NCBI RefSeq assembly: GCF_943733665.1
Contig: NZ_OX030782.1
Location: forward strand, 454,001 to 518,000
Direction of reading: 5' to 3'
Source of the DNA: Aquimarina sp. Aq107
GTDB taxonomy: Bacteria; Bacteroidota; Bacteroidia; Flavobacteriales; Flavobacteriaceae
Length of the DNA: 64,000 bases
The position numbers and the translations under genes were made by a program. Shown here piece by piece: positions 8,948-17,261 of the stretch. The notes under the pieces were generated by a model. The model worked only from the letters and a program-made list of their open reading frames with translations. It was not told the DNA's origin and did not search any database. Numbering within the stretch: the stretch's first letter is position 1; each line of letters opens with the position of its first letter.

Positions 8948-9098
8948 TTATGATTCGCATTCACAGGCGGGCGCTAGAACAAGTTGACCCCGGTGTAGAC
9001 AGGTCCAATGATAACATTGATATCCTCCTTTAAGTTTCTTTTGTTGCTCTTTTTTTTAAAATTTCAACTCCTTTTAGACTGAAATTTTTGTGTAACAT
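8948..9098 (-). pseudogene. Double-glycine-leader, Cys-rich peptide with a one-base frameshift (bacteriocin-like precursor)
   Basis: Starting from ATG at 9096-9098 the minus strand reads MLHKNFSLKGVEIL and then enters a run of eight A (9050-9057). With the eight A the frame ends nine codons later. With seven A it continues KKEQQKKLKGG followed by a 24-residue core containing four Cys (at about 28, 33, 45 and 47), ending at 8948. The conceptual 49-residue product has the layout of Bacteroidota bacteriocin-type precursors: MLKN-like start, a K-EQ-K-L-K motif and a GG cleavage site before a Cys-rich core. A strong terminator follows. Either the gene is broken, the base is a sequencing error, or the run switches the gene on and off. 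No C39-peptidase transporter is nearby. The GT2 gene ends 79 bp upstream on the same strand. Confidence 0.6.
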
Positions 9099-9177
9099 AT
9101 TCTTATTTTTAAATTATTAATGACTTAATTTATAAAAAGCATTACTTAGAATATATAGAGCGAGTGTTTTTTTAGGA

Positions 9178-10026
9178 TTAAAATAACTTTTGGAGGATTT
9201 TTCCCCATCTTAGTTTGCGGATAAAATCACCTTCAGGTTTAGAAACTAAATAAGGTTGTTTTGATTTTTTAGCTTTAAAAAAACCTATTAAATAGTCAAG
9301 TAATAATTTAGGTTGTTTTTTTAGGATAGCAAGCTTTAAAGATGCAATTAATGTAATGACTAGACCGTATCGCATTGCATAGAAAGCTTCTCCTTGCTTG
9401 TATTTAGCTTTGAGGTTGTATGTGTTCCCTGTTGGTTTCAAGTGCTTTACTTTTAGTGATTCGTCTGTTTTGATTTTCCAGTTATGATATTGCGCTAATA
9501 GCTCGTCTATTGTGTCCCAACCCATCGCAGGTTTTAATCCCCCAATGTCTTGAAAACAGGACTTTTTGTATGCTTTTAGTGCTCCACGGATATGATCTTT
9601 ATTAGTTAGATTTTCCAAAATCCAGTTGTTGTCTTTTTGGATATAACAGAAGCCACCAAACATTCCGATTTTTTGATTTTCCTGGAAATTTTTCACTAGA
9701 GTCGCTAGATAATTTTTTGGAAAAATAAGATCTGCATCAAACTTACAAATCACATCATATTGATCATTTAACGAAGCATACCCTTTATAAAACGCATTAA
9801 TAACTTTACTTCCTGGCATATGATCCTTAGAAGAACTGGTATTAACTAATGAAATGTATTCGTGTTTGTTTATAAAATCGAGAACTACAGCCTCTGTATT
9901 ATCGGTGGAATTATCATTAACTACCACTATTTTTTTTGGAAGAAATGTCTGAGACACTAAAGATTCTAGAGTTTTAGCAATCAATAGTTCTTCATTATGA
10001 GCTGGTATGACAATATAAATGTTCAA
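9178..10026 (-). CDS. Glycosyltransferase family 2
   Basis: This 282-residue cytoplasmic or membrane-associated enzyme transfers a sugar from a nucleotide donor. The GT-A fold is clear: IVIPAHNEE at the N-terminus, VVVNDNSTDNT near 35-45, and the metal-binding DxD-type motif KFDADLIFP near 95-103. A later acidic segment (MGWDTIDELLA) fits the catalytic base region. The C-terminal 70 residues are basic and moderately hydrophobic. It follows the methyltransferase gene by 21 bp, so the two are probably co-transcribed and act on the same glycan or lipid. The acceptor is unknown. Confidence 0.85.
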   Translation of the reverse strand: MNIYIVIPAHNEELLIAKTLESLVSQTFLPKKIVVVNDNSTDNTEAVVLDFINKHEYISLVNTSSSKDHMPGSKVINAFYKGYASLNDQYDVICKFDADLIFPKNYLATLVKNFQENQKIGMFGGFCYIQKDNNWILENLTNKDHIRGALKAYKKSCFQDIGGLKPAMGWDTIDELLAQYHNWKIKTDESLKVKHLKPTGNTYNLKAKYKQGEAFYAMRYGLVITLIASLKLAILKKQPKLLLDYLIGFFKAKKSKQPYLVSKPEGDFIRKLRWGKILQKLF

Positions 10027-10047
10027 AAGGGCGGTGATTGATGTAAA

Positions 10048-10569
10048 CTATTTTCTCTCTGCATATACAATATAGTATCTAGGAGTAAAGTATCGAAGTA
10101 AGGGCCTAAATCCAATTTTACTAATTGGATGCGTCCATTTTTTTGTTGCTTTTATTTCCCATCCAGCTTTTTCTAATAACCAATCGAATTGCCAATCTTC
10201 AAACTCGTGATAATGACGATCCCAAGGGTCAGTCTTGCTTTTATAAGCTGGGGAGAACCATAGTTTTAATGGGACAGAAGTTACTAATTTTGTTGCTTTT
10301 ATATCACGTAAAACATTGAATGGTGCAATCAGATGTTCAAAAATTTCGAAAGCCGTAACAACCTCGTATTCACTTAATTTTACAGCATCAGTTTGTAGGT
10401 CAAGATCTTCTCCGGATGTATTCGTTACCGAGTAACCTTCCTTTTCCATAAAGTCTACAAAAGGGTTATGGACACCAAGATCTAATATGGTTGCTGGAGC
10501 AGTGATGTGCTCTCTTAAGAATTCTAACGTTTCTTTATATCTCTTATGAGGAAAAGTTCCTTCGTACAT
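10048..10569 (-). CDS. Class I SAM-dependent methyltransferase
   Basis: This 173-residue protein has the class I methyltransferase core: motif I as ILDLGVHNP near residues 28-36, an acidic loop near 55-60, and EVVTAFEIFEHL near 70-80, where the post-I region and motif II would lie. It is shorter than most members (about 200-250), but the fold appears complete. It is the first gene of a pair with the GT2 gene downstream, which suggests modification of a glycan or lipid. The specific substrate cannot be derived. Confidence 0.8.
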   Translation of the reverse strand: MYEGTFPHKRYKETLEFLREHITAPATILDLGVHNPFVDFMEKEGYSVTNTSGEDLDLQTDAVKLSEYEVVTAFEIFEHLIAPFNVLRDIKATKLVTSVPLKLWFSPAYKSKTDPWDRHYHEFEDWQFDWLLEKAGWEIKATKKWTHPISKIGFRPLLRYFTPRYYIVYAERK

Positions 10570-10661
10570 CTGGGAATAATTACTATCTGACTAATAAGTT
10601 GTAAAAATAGACAATTACATAGATTACTATGTGTTCCTCCTGTAGAATTTTCTATTGGCGA

Positions 10662-11720
10662 TTAGAACTGATAAAGAAATGCATTGATATTCATACCGGC
10701 ACCTACACTAGCAAATAATAGAATATCACCAGAATGAAAAGAATGATCAGAGATTTTACCTTTTAGAATCAAATCATATAATGTTGGAATAGTAGCTACA
10801 CTGCTGTTTCCAAGTTTTTGTATACTCATTGGCATAATGTTGCCAGGGACTTCTTGTTCATAAAGTTCATAAAACCGTTTTATAATAGCCTCATCCATTT
10901 TTTCATTAGCCTGATGAATAAGGATTTTTTTTACTGTAGAGATGTTAATATCTGTTTTATCTAAACATTTTTTCATTGCCATAGGCACGTGAGTCAAAGC
11001 AAACTCATAAATCTTACGACCATACATTTTGATGTATTTAGTTTGGTCATTTGAGGTAGTGTTGTAGGTATCTCCAAAAAATAAGAAATTAGATTCTTCA
11101 AAAGTATGTGAAGCACTAATCGAAGATAATATTCCACCAGTATTTTCGGTGATTTCTAATATAGTTGCACCAGATCCGTCAGAATAAATCATAGAATCTC
11201 TATCATATTCATCAATAACACGGGACAATGTCTCGGCTCCAATAACCAAACATTTTTTAGCCATACCACTTTTCATAAAGGAAACTGCTTGTATTACACC
11301 TTCTATCCAACCTGGACATCCAAATAAAACATCATAGGCTACACAATATGGGTTTTCTATTTTTAGAAGGTGTTTTACCCTAGCTGCTAAACTTGGAACA
11401 GTATCTGCCTGAGATGAATTTTTATCAACATCTCCAAAGTTATGAGCAACAATAATATAGTCTAAAGTTTCTTTGTCTATATCAGCATCTTTAATAGCTT
11501 TTTTTGCTGCAAGAAAAGCAATATCCGAAGTGTTTAATGTTGAAGAAGCGTATCTACGCTCTTCAATACCTGTAATTTTTCGAAATTTATCAATAATAAC
11601 AGTATTAGAGTTGTTGATTTGTACGCCATCTGAATTAAAGAACTGATGATTTTCAAAATCTTCATTTTGTATGATCTCTGTAGGAATATAGCTTCCTGAA
11701 CCTGTTATTTTAATACCCAT
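10662..11720 (-). CDS. 3-oxoacyl-ACP synthase III (KASIII/FabH-like)
   Basis: This 352-residue thiolase-fold enzyme condenses an acyl-CoA with an acyl-ACP or a related thioester. The catalytic triad is visible: Cys in FGCPGWIEG, His in HQANEKMDEA, and Asn in GNSSVATIP. It is longer than E. coli FabH (317 residues) and stands outside any fatty-acid gene cluster, so it may initiate a specialised acyl chain rather than housekeeping synthesis (inference). The gene is flanked by the methyltransferase/GT2 pair downstream and the haemoglobin gene upstream on the same strand. No own terminator was recognised. Confidence 0.85.
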   Translation of the reverse strand: MGIKITGSGSYIPTEIIQNEDFENHQFFNSDGVQINNSNTVIIDKFRKITGIEERRYASSTLNTSDIAFLAAKKAIKDADIDKETLDYIIVAHNFGDVDKNSSQADTVPSLAARVKHLLKIENPYCVAYDVLFGCPGWIEGVIQAVSFMKSGMAKKCLVIGAETLSRVIDEYDRDSMIYSDGSGATILEITENTGGILSSISASHTFEESNFLFFGDTYNTTSNDQTKYIKMYGRKIYEFALTHVPMAMKKCLDKTDINISTVKKILIHQANEKMDEAIIKRFYELYEQEVPGNIMPMSIQKLGNSSVATIPTLYDLILKGKISDHSFHSGDILLFASVGAGMNINAFLYQF

Positions 11721-11827
11721 CTTTCTTTTTTTAGCTTGTGTATATAGAAGATAGATATTAATTGGCTATTTGTTATGCTTGCATAATAAAATTTACGATG
11801 CCTATGGTATACGAATTCTAGATATCA

Positions 11828-12226
11828 TTATGTTTTTAGCTGAATTACTGTAGCAATTGACAGAGCTCGTGTTTTCATGAGTTCGGCTTTTTCTCCCATA
11901 AAATTGGCGTCTATAATTGTTTTAAATAATGTTAGCCAAGTATCAAAATGAATTTTCTCCATTGCCTTTTTTAGATGTAAGTCTTTATGGATTTGTAGTA
12001 CATTTTTTTTGTAATTTCCAGTGTAAAACAATTGTTGTTCCCAGAAATCTGAAATATGAGGCATGTGGGCTTCTAAGTTAATTTTTGCTATTTCCGTGAA
12101 GAACATACCAATGTTAGAGTCCTTTAATGCTTTTTTGTAAAAAGCCCATAAAATTTGCTCGATATCTTCTCTATTCTGTATATCTCTTAAATTATCCTTG
12201 TCCAAAATACCTTGATTTGTGCACAT
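11828..12226 (-). CDS. Group III truncated haemoglobin
   Basis: This 132-residue protein fits the TrHb3 family. It has the FWEQQLFYTGNYKKN segment that follows helix E, the His-rich stretch HKDLHLKKAMEKIHFDTWL around the F helix, which contains the proximal His, and a C-terminal helix. Members bind haem and react with oxygen, nitric oxide or peroxide in the cytoplasm. Group III proteins are often found in microaerobic or nitrosative-stress settings, but neighbouring genes give no direct clue here. It appears to be a single-gene unit. Confidence 0.85.
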   Translation of the reverse strand: MCTNQGILDKDNLRDIQNREDIEQILWAFYKKALKDSNIGMFFTEIAKINLEAHMPHISDFWEQQLFYTGNYKKNVLQIHKDLHLKKAMEKIHFDTWLTLFKTIIDANFMGEKAELMKTRALSIATVIQLKT

Positions 12227-12277
12227 AAGTGTAAATACAAAATTACAAGGTATCTGGACAAGTACTCTGGTTTTGGG

Positions 12278-12544
12278 TTATAATTTTTGTTTCGAAACAA
12301 TTAAATCTCTTAATTCTTGTTGTTTTTCTTTCTCTATCATTTTTTGATGTGCATAGGCAAAGATTGCGTTCTCTACAATTTCATTTTCTCTTTCTCCAGA
12401 AAGAATATAGGATATACTTGTTTTTGAATATGGTTTTTTTGGGGAACTATAAATCTTGTTTTGGTTTAGATAAGCTTGTATTTTTTTTACGTGCTTGCTT
12501 CCAATGACCTTTAAGATCGCAGTACGTTCTTCAGGTGTTATCAT
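12278..12544 (-). CDS. Small hypothetical protein with HTH-like segment
   Basis: From the preferred ATG at 12544 the product has 88 residues; the frame is open up to 12640, but the added 32 residues look like leader sequence. The middle, KKPYSKTSISYILSGERENEIVENAIFAYA, resembles the helix-turn-helix and following helix of small phage-repressor-like proteins, in which an -S-YILSGxREN- stretch sits in the recognition helix. It is divergent from the HTH gene at 12656, so the pair may be regulator and counter-regulator. Function is otherwise unknown. Confidence 0.55.
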   Translation of the reverse strand: MITPEERTAILKVIGSKHVKKIQAYLNQNKIYSSPKKPYSKTSISYILSGERENEIVENAIFAYAHQKMIEKEKQQELRDLIVSKQKL

Positions 12545-12655
12545 AAATAAGTTGGCTAATGTTATAGGTATAAGTATCTTTGTGAATGTAATGTTATCGT
12601 TTTGGTATACAATATTATATAAAATATTAGATATACGCAAATAACAATCAATATT

Positions 12656-13006
12656 TTGGATAAAAAAGATAAAATTTTAGATAGAGTTATTGTATTTGCT
12701 GCTCATTTGGGTATCAGCCTTAGGAGTTTTAGCCTTTCTATAGGGGCAAGTGCAGGTTATTTACATAGGCTACAGTCTGCAAATAGTAATATCGGAGGTG
12801 ACTTTATAGAAAAAATTATACAATTGTATACAGAAATTAATCCTACTTGGCTTGTTACTGGAGAAGGAAATATGCTAAAAGAAGATCATATCGTTCAAGA
12901 ATCCGCGGTAACATATGGTAAGAAGGATTATTTTAAGCAAGTTTTGTTGCAGTATTTAGATGATAAGGATATTAGAGATAAACTTCTGGAAATTGCTAGT
13001 AAATGA
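12656..13006 (+). CDS. XRE-like helix-turn-helix protein
   Basis: This 116-residue protein begins at a TTG codon (12656-12658); no ATG is available before the conserved region. Residues 8-60 form a lambda-repressor-like domain ending in the phrase INPTWLVTGEGNMLKED, which is typical of small flavobacterial XRE regulators (WLLTGEG). The C-terminal 40 residues are an acidic and basic helix that could dimerise. It is divergent from the 12278-12544 gene with about 110 bp between. Its targets are unknown. Confidence 0.7.
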   Translation: MDKKDKILDRVIVFAAHLGISLRSFSLSIGASAGYLHRLQSANSNIGGDFIEKIIQLYTEINPTWLVTGEGNMLKEDHIVQESAVTYGKKDYFKQVLLQYLDDKDIRDKLLEIASK

Positions 13007-13049
13007 TAATGTAATTATCAATTCATAATATATCCATTTTTCCTATTTT

Positions 13050-13403
13050 CTAAAAAATTTCTTTTGCTTTTAAAGCAGCTTCAAGATTTACTTTTACTAT
13101 CCGAATACTGTTCAGAAATTGTTTTTGATCATTTCTTTTAATAGATATAGTCGTTTTTCCTTCTTTGGTTTCTTTGTTAGTAATAATTACTCTTAAACCA
13201 CTTAATTTCTTATAGTTTGTGGTTCCCCCTTTTTTAATAATAAAATTAGTTTTTGGAAATAGAATATGCTTATATGTTTTTCCAGATGGTTTTCCTAAAG
13301 TCATAATATCCCCAATATTTACAGTATGAGGAGATATAAAGTTTTGCTCTTGCGCATTTATCGATAGTACCGATATAAATGCAATAAATAATAGTTTTTT
13401 CAT
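13050..13403 (-). CDS. Secreted hypothetical protein
   Basis: This 117-residue protein has a clean signal peptide (MKKLLFIAFISVLSINAQ, cleavage near 18) and a beta-strand-rich, lysine-rich mature part. No family was recognised. It contains no Cys and no lipobox, so it is probably periplasmic or released. It ends 43 bp from the convergent end of the XRE gene. A promoter is not obvious. Confidence 0.65.
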   Translation of the reverse strand: MKKLLFIAFISVLSINAQEQNFISPHTVNIGDIMTLGKPSGKTYKHILFPKTNFIIKKGGTTNYKKLSGLRVIITNKETKEGKTTISIKRNDQKQFLNSIRIVKVNLEAALKAKEIF

Positions 13404-13511
13404 GTGTATTGTATTGAGTTGATTGAGAGAGACGTCTACAATAAATATAGCATTATTTACTTAACATTAAAACATAAATTTTGGTTAAATAATAGTTAAT
13501 GTATTAAATTA

Positions 13512-13534
13512 TAATAGTAATACTATTACTTTTG
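13512..13534 (+). promoter_or_regulatory. Palindrome overlapping a -7 element ahead of the export operon
   Basis: TAATAGTA-A-TACTATTA (13512-13528) is a perfect 8-bp-arm palindrome. Its right end overlaps a TACTTTTG -7 element (13527-13534), 18 bp upstream of the TetR ATG at 13553. The geometry fits autorepression by the TetR protein encoded next. Confidence 0.6.
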
Positions 13535-13552
13535 AGCAAAATAGTTTTAGTT

Positions 13553-14239
13553 ATGAAATATATACTCCAAGACTTAAAGGTTAATATCAACAATAATATA
13601 TATTTAAAGGATCCGGAATCTTCTACTTTAGGAAAGAAAATTGTAGAATATAGTATTCTTTTAATCGATGAAATCGGTTTTGATAGTTTTACCTTTAAAA
13701 AATTAGGCGTTAAGATAGGATCTAATGAAAGCTCTATATATCGCTATTTTGAAAACAAGCATAAGCTCTTGTTATATTTAACTTCTTGGTATTGGGGTTG
13801 GCTAGAGTATCAATTAGTATTCACTACTAATAGTATTTCTGATGCTAAAGAAAAATTAACCAAAGCTATAGAAATTGTAACTCGTACTACAAAAGAAGAT
13901 TCTTCCTTCTCGCACATCAATGAGGTTTTATTAAACAAGATTGTCATTAATGAATATTCTAAGTCATATCTGACAAAAGAAGTTGATAACGAGAATAAAG
14001 ATGGATACTTTTCTATTTATAAAAGGCTGGTAAACAGGATTAAAGATATGATTATACAAGTGGATGAAACATATCAATATCCTACTAGTTTGGCCAGTAC
14101 TATTACTGAGGGAGCATTACATCAACATTTTTTAAGAGATCATTTTTCTTCACTAACAGATTGTGATGAGAAAGTTACACCTACCAAATATTTTATTGAT
14201 TTAGTATTTAATTCTTTAAATAACCACAAGAATGTCTAA
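13553..14239 (+). CDS. TetR family regulator of the ABC/HlyD/TolC operon
   Basis: From the ATG at 13553 the product has 228 residues; a TTG seven codons upstream overlaps the promoter and is unlikely to be used. A TetR-like domain covers about residues 20-70, with the recognition region LGVKIGSNESSIYRYFENKHKLL. The rest is helical. Its last codons overlap the start of the ABC gene by 8 bp, so the regulator is translationally coupled to the export genes. Flavobacterial ABC/HlyD/TolC operons are often led by such a regulator (from memory). The ligand is unknown. Confidence 0.85.
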   Translation: MKYILQDLKVNINNNIYLKDPESSTLGKKIVEYSILLIDEIGFDSFTFKKLGVKIGSNESSIYRYFENKHKLLLYLTSWYWGWLEYQLVFTTNSISDAKEKLTKAIEIVTRTTKEDSSFSHINEVLLNKIVINEYSKSYLTKEVDNENKDGYFSIYKRLVNRIKDMIIQVDETYQYPTSLASTITEGALHQHFLRDHFSSLTDCDEKVTPTKYFIDLVFNSLNNHKNV

Positions 14240-15899
14240 AAATATATTGACTGCTTGGCAGCGGCTGATGGGACTCTTAAAACTTGATAAAAGAGATATC
14301 CTCCAAGTATTTTATTATGCAGTTTTTGCGGGACTGGTAAGTTTATCTTTACCCTTAGGAATACAGGCGATTATCAATTTATTGCAAGGAGCCCAGGTAA
14401 GTACTTCCTGGATAATCTTGGTAATTCTTGTGACTGTAGGGGTGCTATTCGTCGGAATTCTTCAGCTTATGCAAATTAGAATAATAGAAAATGTACAACA
14501 AAAGATCTTTACCAGAGCATCTTTTGAATTTACCTATAGATTTCCGAAAATTAAAATGAGTGAATTGCATAATTTCTATCCACCAGAATTAGCCAATCGT
14601 TTTTTTGATACTTTAACCATACAAAAAGGGCTGTCTAAGATATTAGTGGATTTTCCTACGGCGCTGGTGCAAATCATTTTTGGACTCTTGCTACTATCGT
14701 TTTACCATCCATTCTTTATTATCTACGGACTTCTGTTGCTTGTCCTAATTTATGTGGTATTTAAATATACTGCAGTTAAAGGTTTAGAAACAAGCCTGCG
14801 TGAATCGAAAAGTAAATATAAAGTGGCTCATTGGATACAAGAAGTTGCCAGATCAATTGTGAGTTTTAAATTATCCGGTAGAACGAGTCTGGCATTACAA
14901 AAAAATGATGCTTTGGTTGTGGATTATTTGGAAGACAGAGAGAGTCATTTTAGAATCTTAGTGTTGCAGTTTGTTCAAATGATAGGTTTTAAGGTGTTGG
15001 TTACCGGAGGATTATTAATCATTGGAGGTATTCTAGTATTGAAGCAACAAATGAATATTGGTCAATTTGTAGCAGCAGAAATTATCATTTTATTGATTAT
15101 TAGTTCTGTAGAAAAGTTAATTGTTGGATTAGAATCGTTATACGATATACTAACTTCTTTAGAGAAAATAGGACAGGTTGTTGATAAAGGGTTAGAGCCT
15201 CAGGTAGGAGAAAAACCTTTTAAAGAAGATCAAGGGTTTACTGTAGAATTAGATCAAATTTCTTACAAATTACCTGAAAAGGATAAGAGAATTTTAAATA
15301 ATGTTTCTTTAACCGTGACCGAAAACTGTTCTGTGTTAATACAAGGTCCTATAGGTTCTGGGAAATCAACACTCTTGCAAATGATCGCTGGTTTGATAGA
15401 ACCGGATAGCGGCAGTATTTATATAAATAATATTTCCTTAAAGGCAGTGAATCTTAGTTATTATAGAGGGTATCTTGGACAATCTCTTGCGGCAGAGTCG
15501 CCTTTTGAAGGAACGATTTTGGAAAACATAACTTTTGGAGATGTAAGTATAACAATGGATCAGGTGTATTGGGCACTAGAAAAAGTAGGGTTGCTACAAT
15601 TCGTAAAGGAACAGCAAAAAGGATTGTCGACCATGCTATATCCTGAAGGAAGACAATTGCCGTATACGGTTACAAAGAAGATTCTTTTGGCTCGTAGTGT
15701 TGTAGCAAAACCCAAATTATTGTTGCTAAAGGATCCACTAGATCAATTCCACGAAGAAGAGGCTAGTGCCATTATGGATTTTCTTGTAGACCCTTCCAAT
15801 CCTTGGGCATTAATTGTAGTAAGTGAAAACAATAAGTGGGCATCTCATTGTAAACGAATTATTAACATGAATAATGGTAAAATAGTTACTGAAAAATAA
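14232..15899 (+). CDS. ABC-transporter-like membrane/ATPase protein with degenerate ATPase motifs
   Basis: This 555-residue protein has an exporter-type transmembrane domain (about 1-310, five to six membrane segments) and a nucleotide-binding domain (about 335-555). Walker A (GPIGSGKST) and the Q-loop are intact. The signature is LPYTVTKK instead of LSGGQ-R, the Walker B end reads LLLLKDP where LLLLDEP is expected, and the H-loop position reads VVSENNKW without a His. A homodimer would thus lack a normal hydrolysis site. There is no C39 peptidase domain. It is followed 6 bp later by an HlyD-type adaptor gene and then a TolC-type gene, so it belongs to a type I-like export assembly whose substrate is unknown. 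Confidence 0.85.
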   Translation: MSKNILTAWQRLMGLLKLDKRDILQVFYYAVFAGLVSLSLPLGIQAIINLLQGAQVSTSWIILVILVTVGVLFVGILQLMQIRIIENVQQKIFTRASFEFTYRFPKIKMSELHNFYPPELANRFFDTLTIQKGLSKILVDFPTALVQIIFGLLLLSFYHPFFIIYGLLLLVLIYVVFKYTAVKGLETSLRESKSKYKVAHWIQEVARSIVSFKLSGRTSLALQKNDALVVDYLEDRESHFRILVLQFVQMIGFKVLVTGGLLIIGGILVLKQQMNIGQFVAAEIIILLIISSVEKLIVGLESLYDILTSLEKIGQVVDKGLEPQVGEKPFKEDQGFTVELDQISYKLPEKDKRILNNVSLTVTENCSVLIQGPIGSGKSTLLQMIAGLIEPDSGSIYINNISLKAVNLSYYRGYLGQSLAAESPFEGTILENITFGDVSITMDQVYWALEKVGLLQFVKEQQKGLSTMLYPEGRQLPYTVTKKILLARSVVAKPKLLLLKDPLDQFHEEEASAIMDFLVDPSNPWALIVVSENNKWASHCKRIINMNNGKIVTEK

Positions 15900-15905
15900 A
15901 TAAAG

Positions 15906-17258
15906 ATGTTAAATATTTCAAATAATAAGCTGAATAAAACGGTAGATCTTTTAGGATACAAAGCATCAGAAAAAGTATTTGATAAAACACATTACAAGTA
16001 TTTTAATCGCTTTTTGTTAGGGTTTACAATTTTTACTTTTATTGTATTGTTTTTTCCGTGGACACAGAACATTTCCGGAGAAGGCTTTGTTACTACACTA
16101 ACACCGGATCAGCGACCTCAAACGATTCAATCACCCATACCCGGTAGAATAGAGCAATGGTATGTAAAGGAGGGAGATTACGTAAAAAAAGGAGATACAA
16201 TTTTACGAATTTCGGAGATTAAAAATGAATATTTTGATCCCAATCTTGTTGCTAGAACAGGACAACAGATAAAAGCAAAATCCATGGCTGTTACTTCTTA
16301 TGAGGAAAAGGTAAAAGCCTTAGGAAATCAAGCAGATGCATTAGTTAGAGAAAGAGTTTTAAAACTAAAACAAGCACAAAATAAGCTATTACAATCGGGT
16401 TTAAAAGTAAAAAGTGATAGTATTGATCTAGAAGCTGCAAAGACAAACATAGCAATAGCCGAAAGACAATTTAAGCGAACCGAGCAGTTAGAAACTGAAG
16501 GACTGAAGTCGTTAACAGATGTAGAAACGAAACGGTTAAAATTGCAAGAGACTCAAGCGAAATTAATTTCGCAAGAAAATAAGTTATTGGCTAGTAAGAA
16601 TAATGTGATCAATGCGCAGATAGAAATGAATCGAATCAAAGCGGAATATGCGGAGAAAATATCTAAATCTCAGAGTGATCGATTTACTGCACAGTCAAGC
16701 CAATTTGACGCAGAAGCGCAGGTAACTAAATTAGAAAATCAGTATACCAATTATGAGATAAGAAATGGATTGTATTTTATCACTGCACCACAAAATGGGT
16801 ATATCAATAAAGCGATACAATCAGGTATAGGAGAAACGTTTAAAGAAGGAGATCGATTAGTAGGGATTATGCCATCAGAATATGATATGGCCGTAGAAAC
16901 TTTTGTAAGACCCATTGATCTTCCTTTGGTACACATTGGTGAAGAGGTACGAGTGCAGTTTGATGGTTGGCCGGCCATCATCTTTAGTGGGTGGCCTAAT
17001 GTATCATACGGGACCTATGGAGGAAAAGTAGTGGCTATAGAAACGTTTATTAGTCCAAACGGAAAATACAGAGTATTGATATCGCCAGATCCTAATGATC
17101 ACAGATGGCCAGACGGTGTGCGTGTTGGATCAGGAGCTAATACTATTGCATTACTAGAAGATGTGCCAATTTGGTTCGAGTTATGGAGACAGCTGAACGG
17201 TTTTCCACCTAATTATTATCAACCCGAAGATAAAATAGCAACTACCAAAAAGAAATAA
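15906..17258 (+). CDS. HlyD family periplasmic adaptor (membrane fusion protein)
   Basis: This 450-residue protein links the inner-membrane exporter to the outer-membrane channel. One transmembrane segment lies near residues 35-55. It is followed by a split biotinyl-lipoyl domain, with the first half visible around QSPIPGRIEQWYVKEGDYV and the second near TAPQNGYINKAI. Between them is a long coiled coil (about 120-280, rich in Ala, Lys, Gln and Glu). The C-terminal beta-barrel region includes VRVQFDGWPAI. It lies between the ABC-like and TolC-like genes with gaps of 6 and 3 bp. This is the typical adaptor size for the family. Confidence 0.92.
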   Translation: MLNISNNKLNKTVDLLGYKASEKVFDKTHYKYFNRFLLGFTIFTFIVLFFPWTQNISGEGFVTTLTPDQRPQTIQSPIPGRIEQWYVKEGDYVKKGDTILRISEIKNEYFDPNLVARTGQQIKAKSMAVTSYEEKVKALGNQADALVRERVLKLKQAQNKLLQSGLKVKSDSIDLEAAKTNIAIAERQFKRTEQLETEGLKSLTDVETKRLKLQETQAKLISQENKLLASKNNVINAQIEMNRIKAEYAEKISKSQSDRFTAQSSQFDAEAQVTKLENQYTNYEIRNGLYFITAPQNGYINKAIQSGIGETFKEGDRLVGIMPSEYDMAVETFVRPIDLPLVHIGEEVRVQFDGWPAIIFSGWPNVSYGTYGGKVVAIETFISPNGKYRVLISPDPNDHRWPDGVRVGSGANTIALLEDVPIWFELWRQLNGFPPNYYQPEDKIATTKKK

Positions 17259-17261
17259 TCT

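Noticed and set aside
8961..9017. An 18-residue frame on the minus strand behind a textbook AAGGAGG site
   Set aside because: The AAGGAGG is explained by the AAA-GGA-GGA codons (Lys-Gly-Gly) of the overlapping double-glycine frame, and Bacteroidota rarely rely on such sites. The peptide shows no family features.
9178..10026. GT2 protein as the glycosyltransferase of a glycocin made from the neighbouring peptide
   Set aside because: The GT2 sequence looks like ordinary glycan transferases and is paired with a methyltransferase. Only proximity supports the idea, so it is kept as a side remark.
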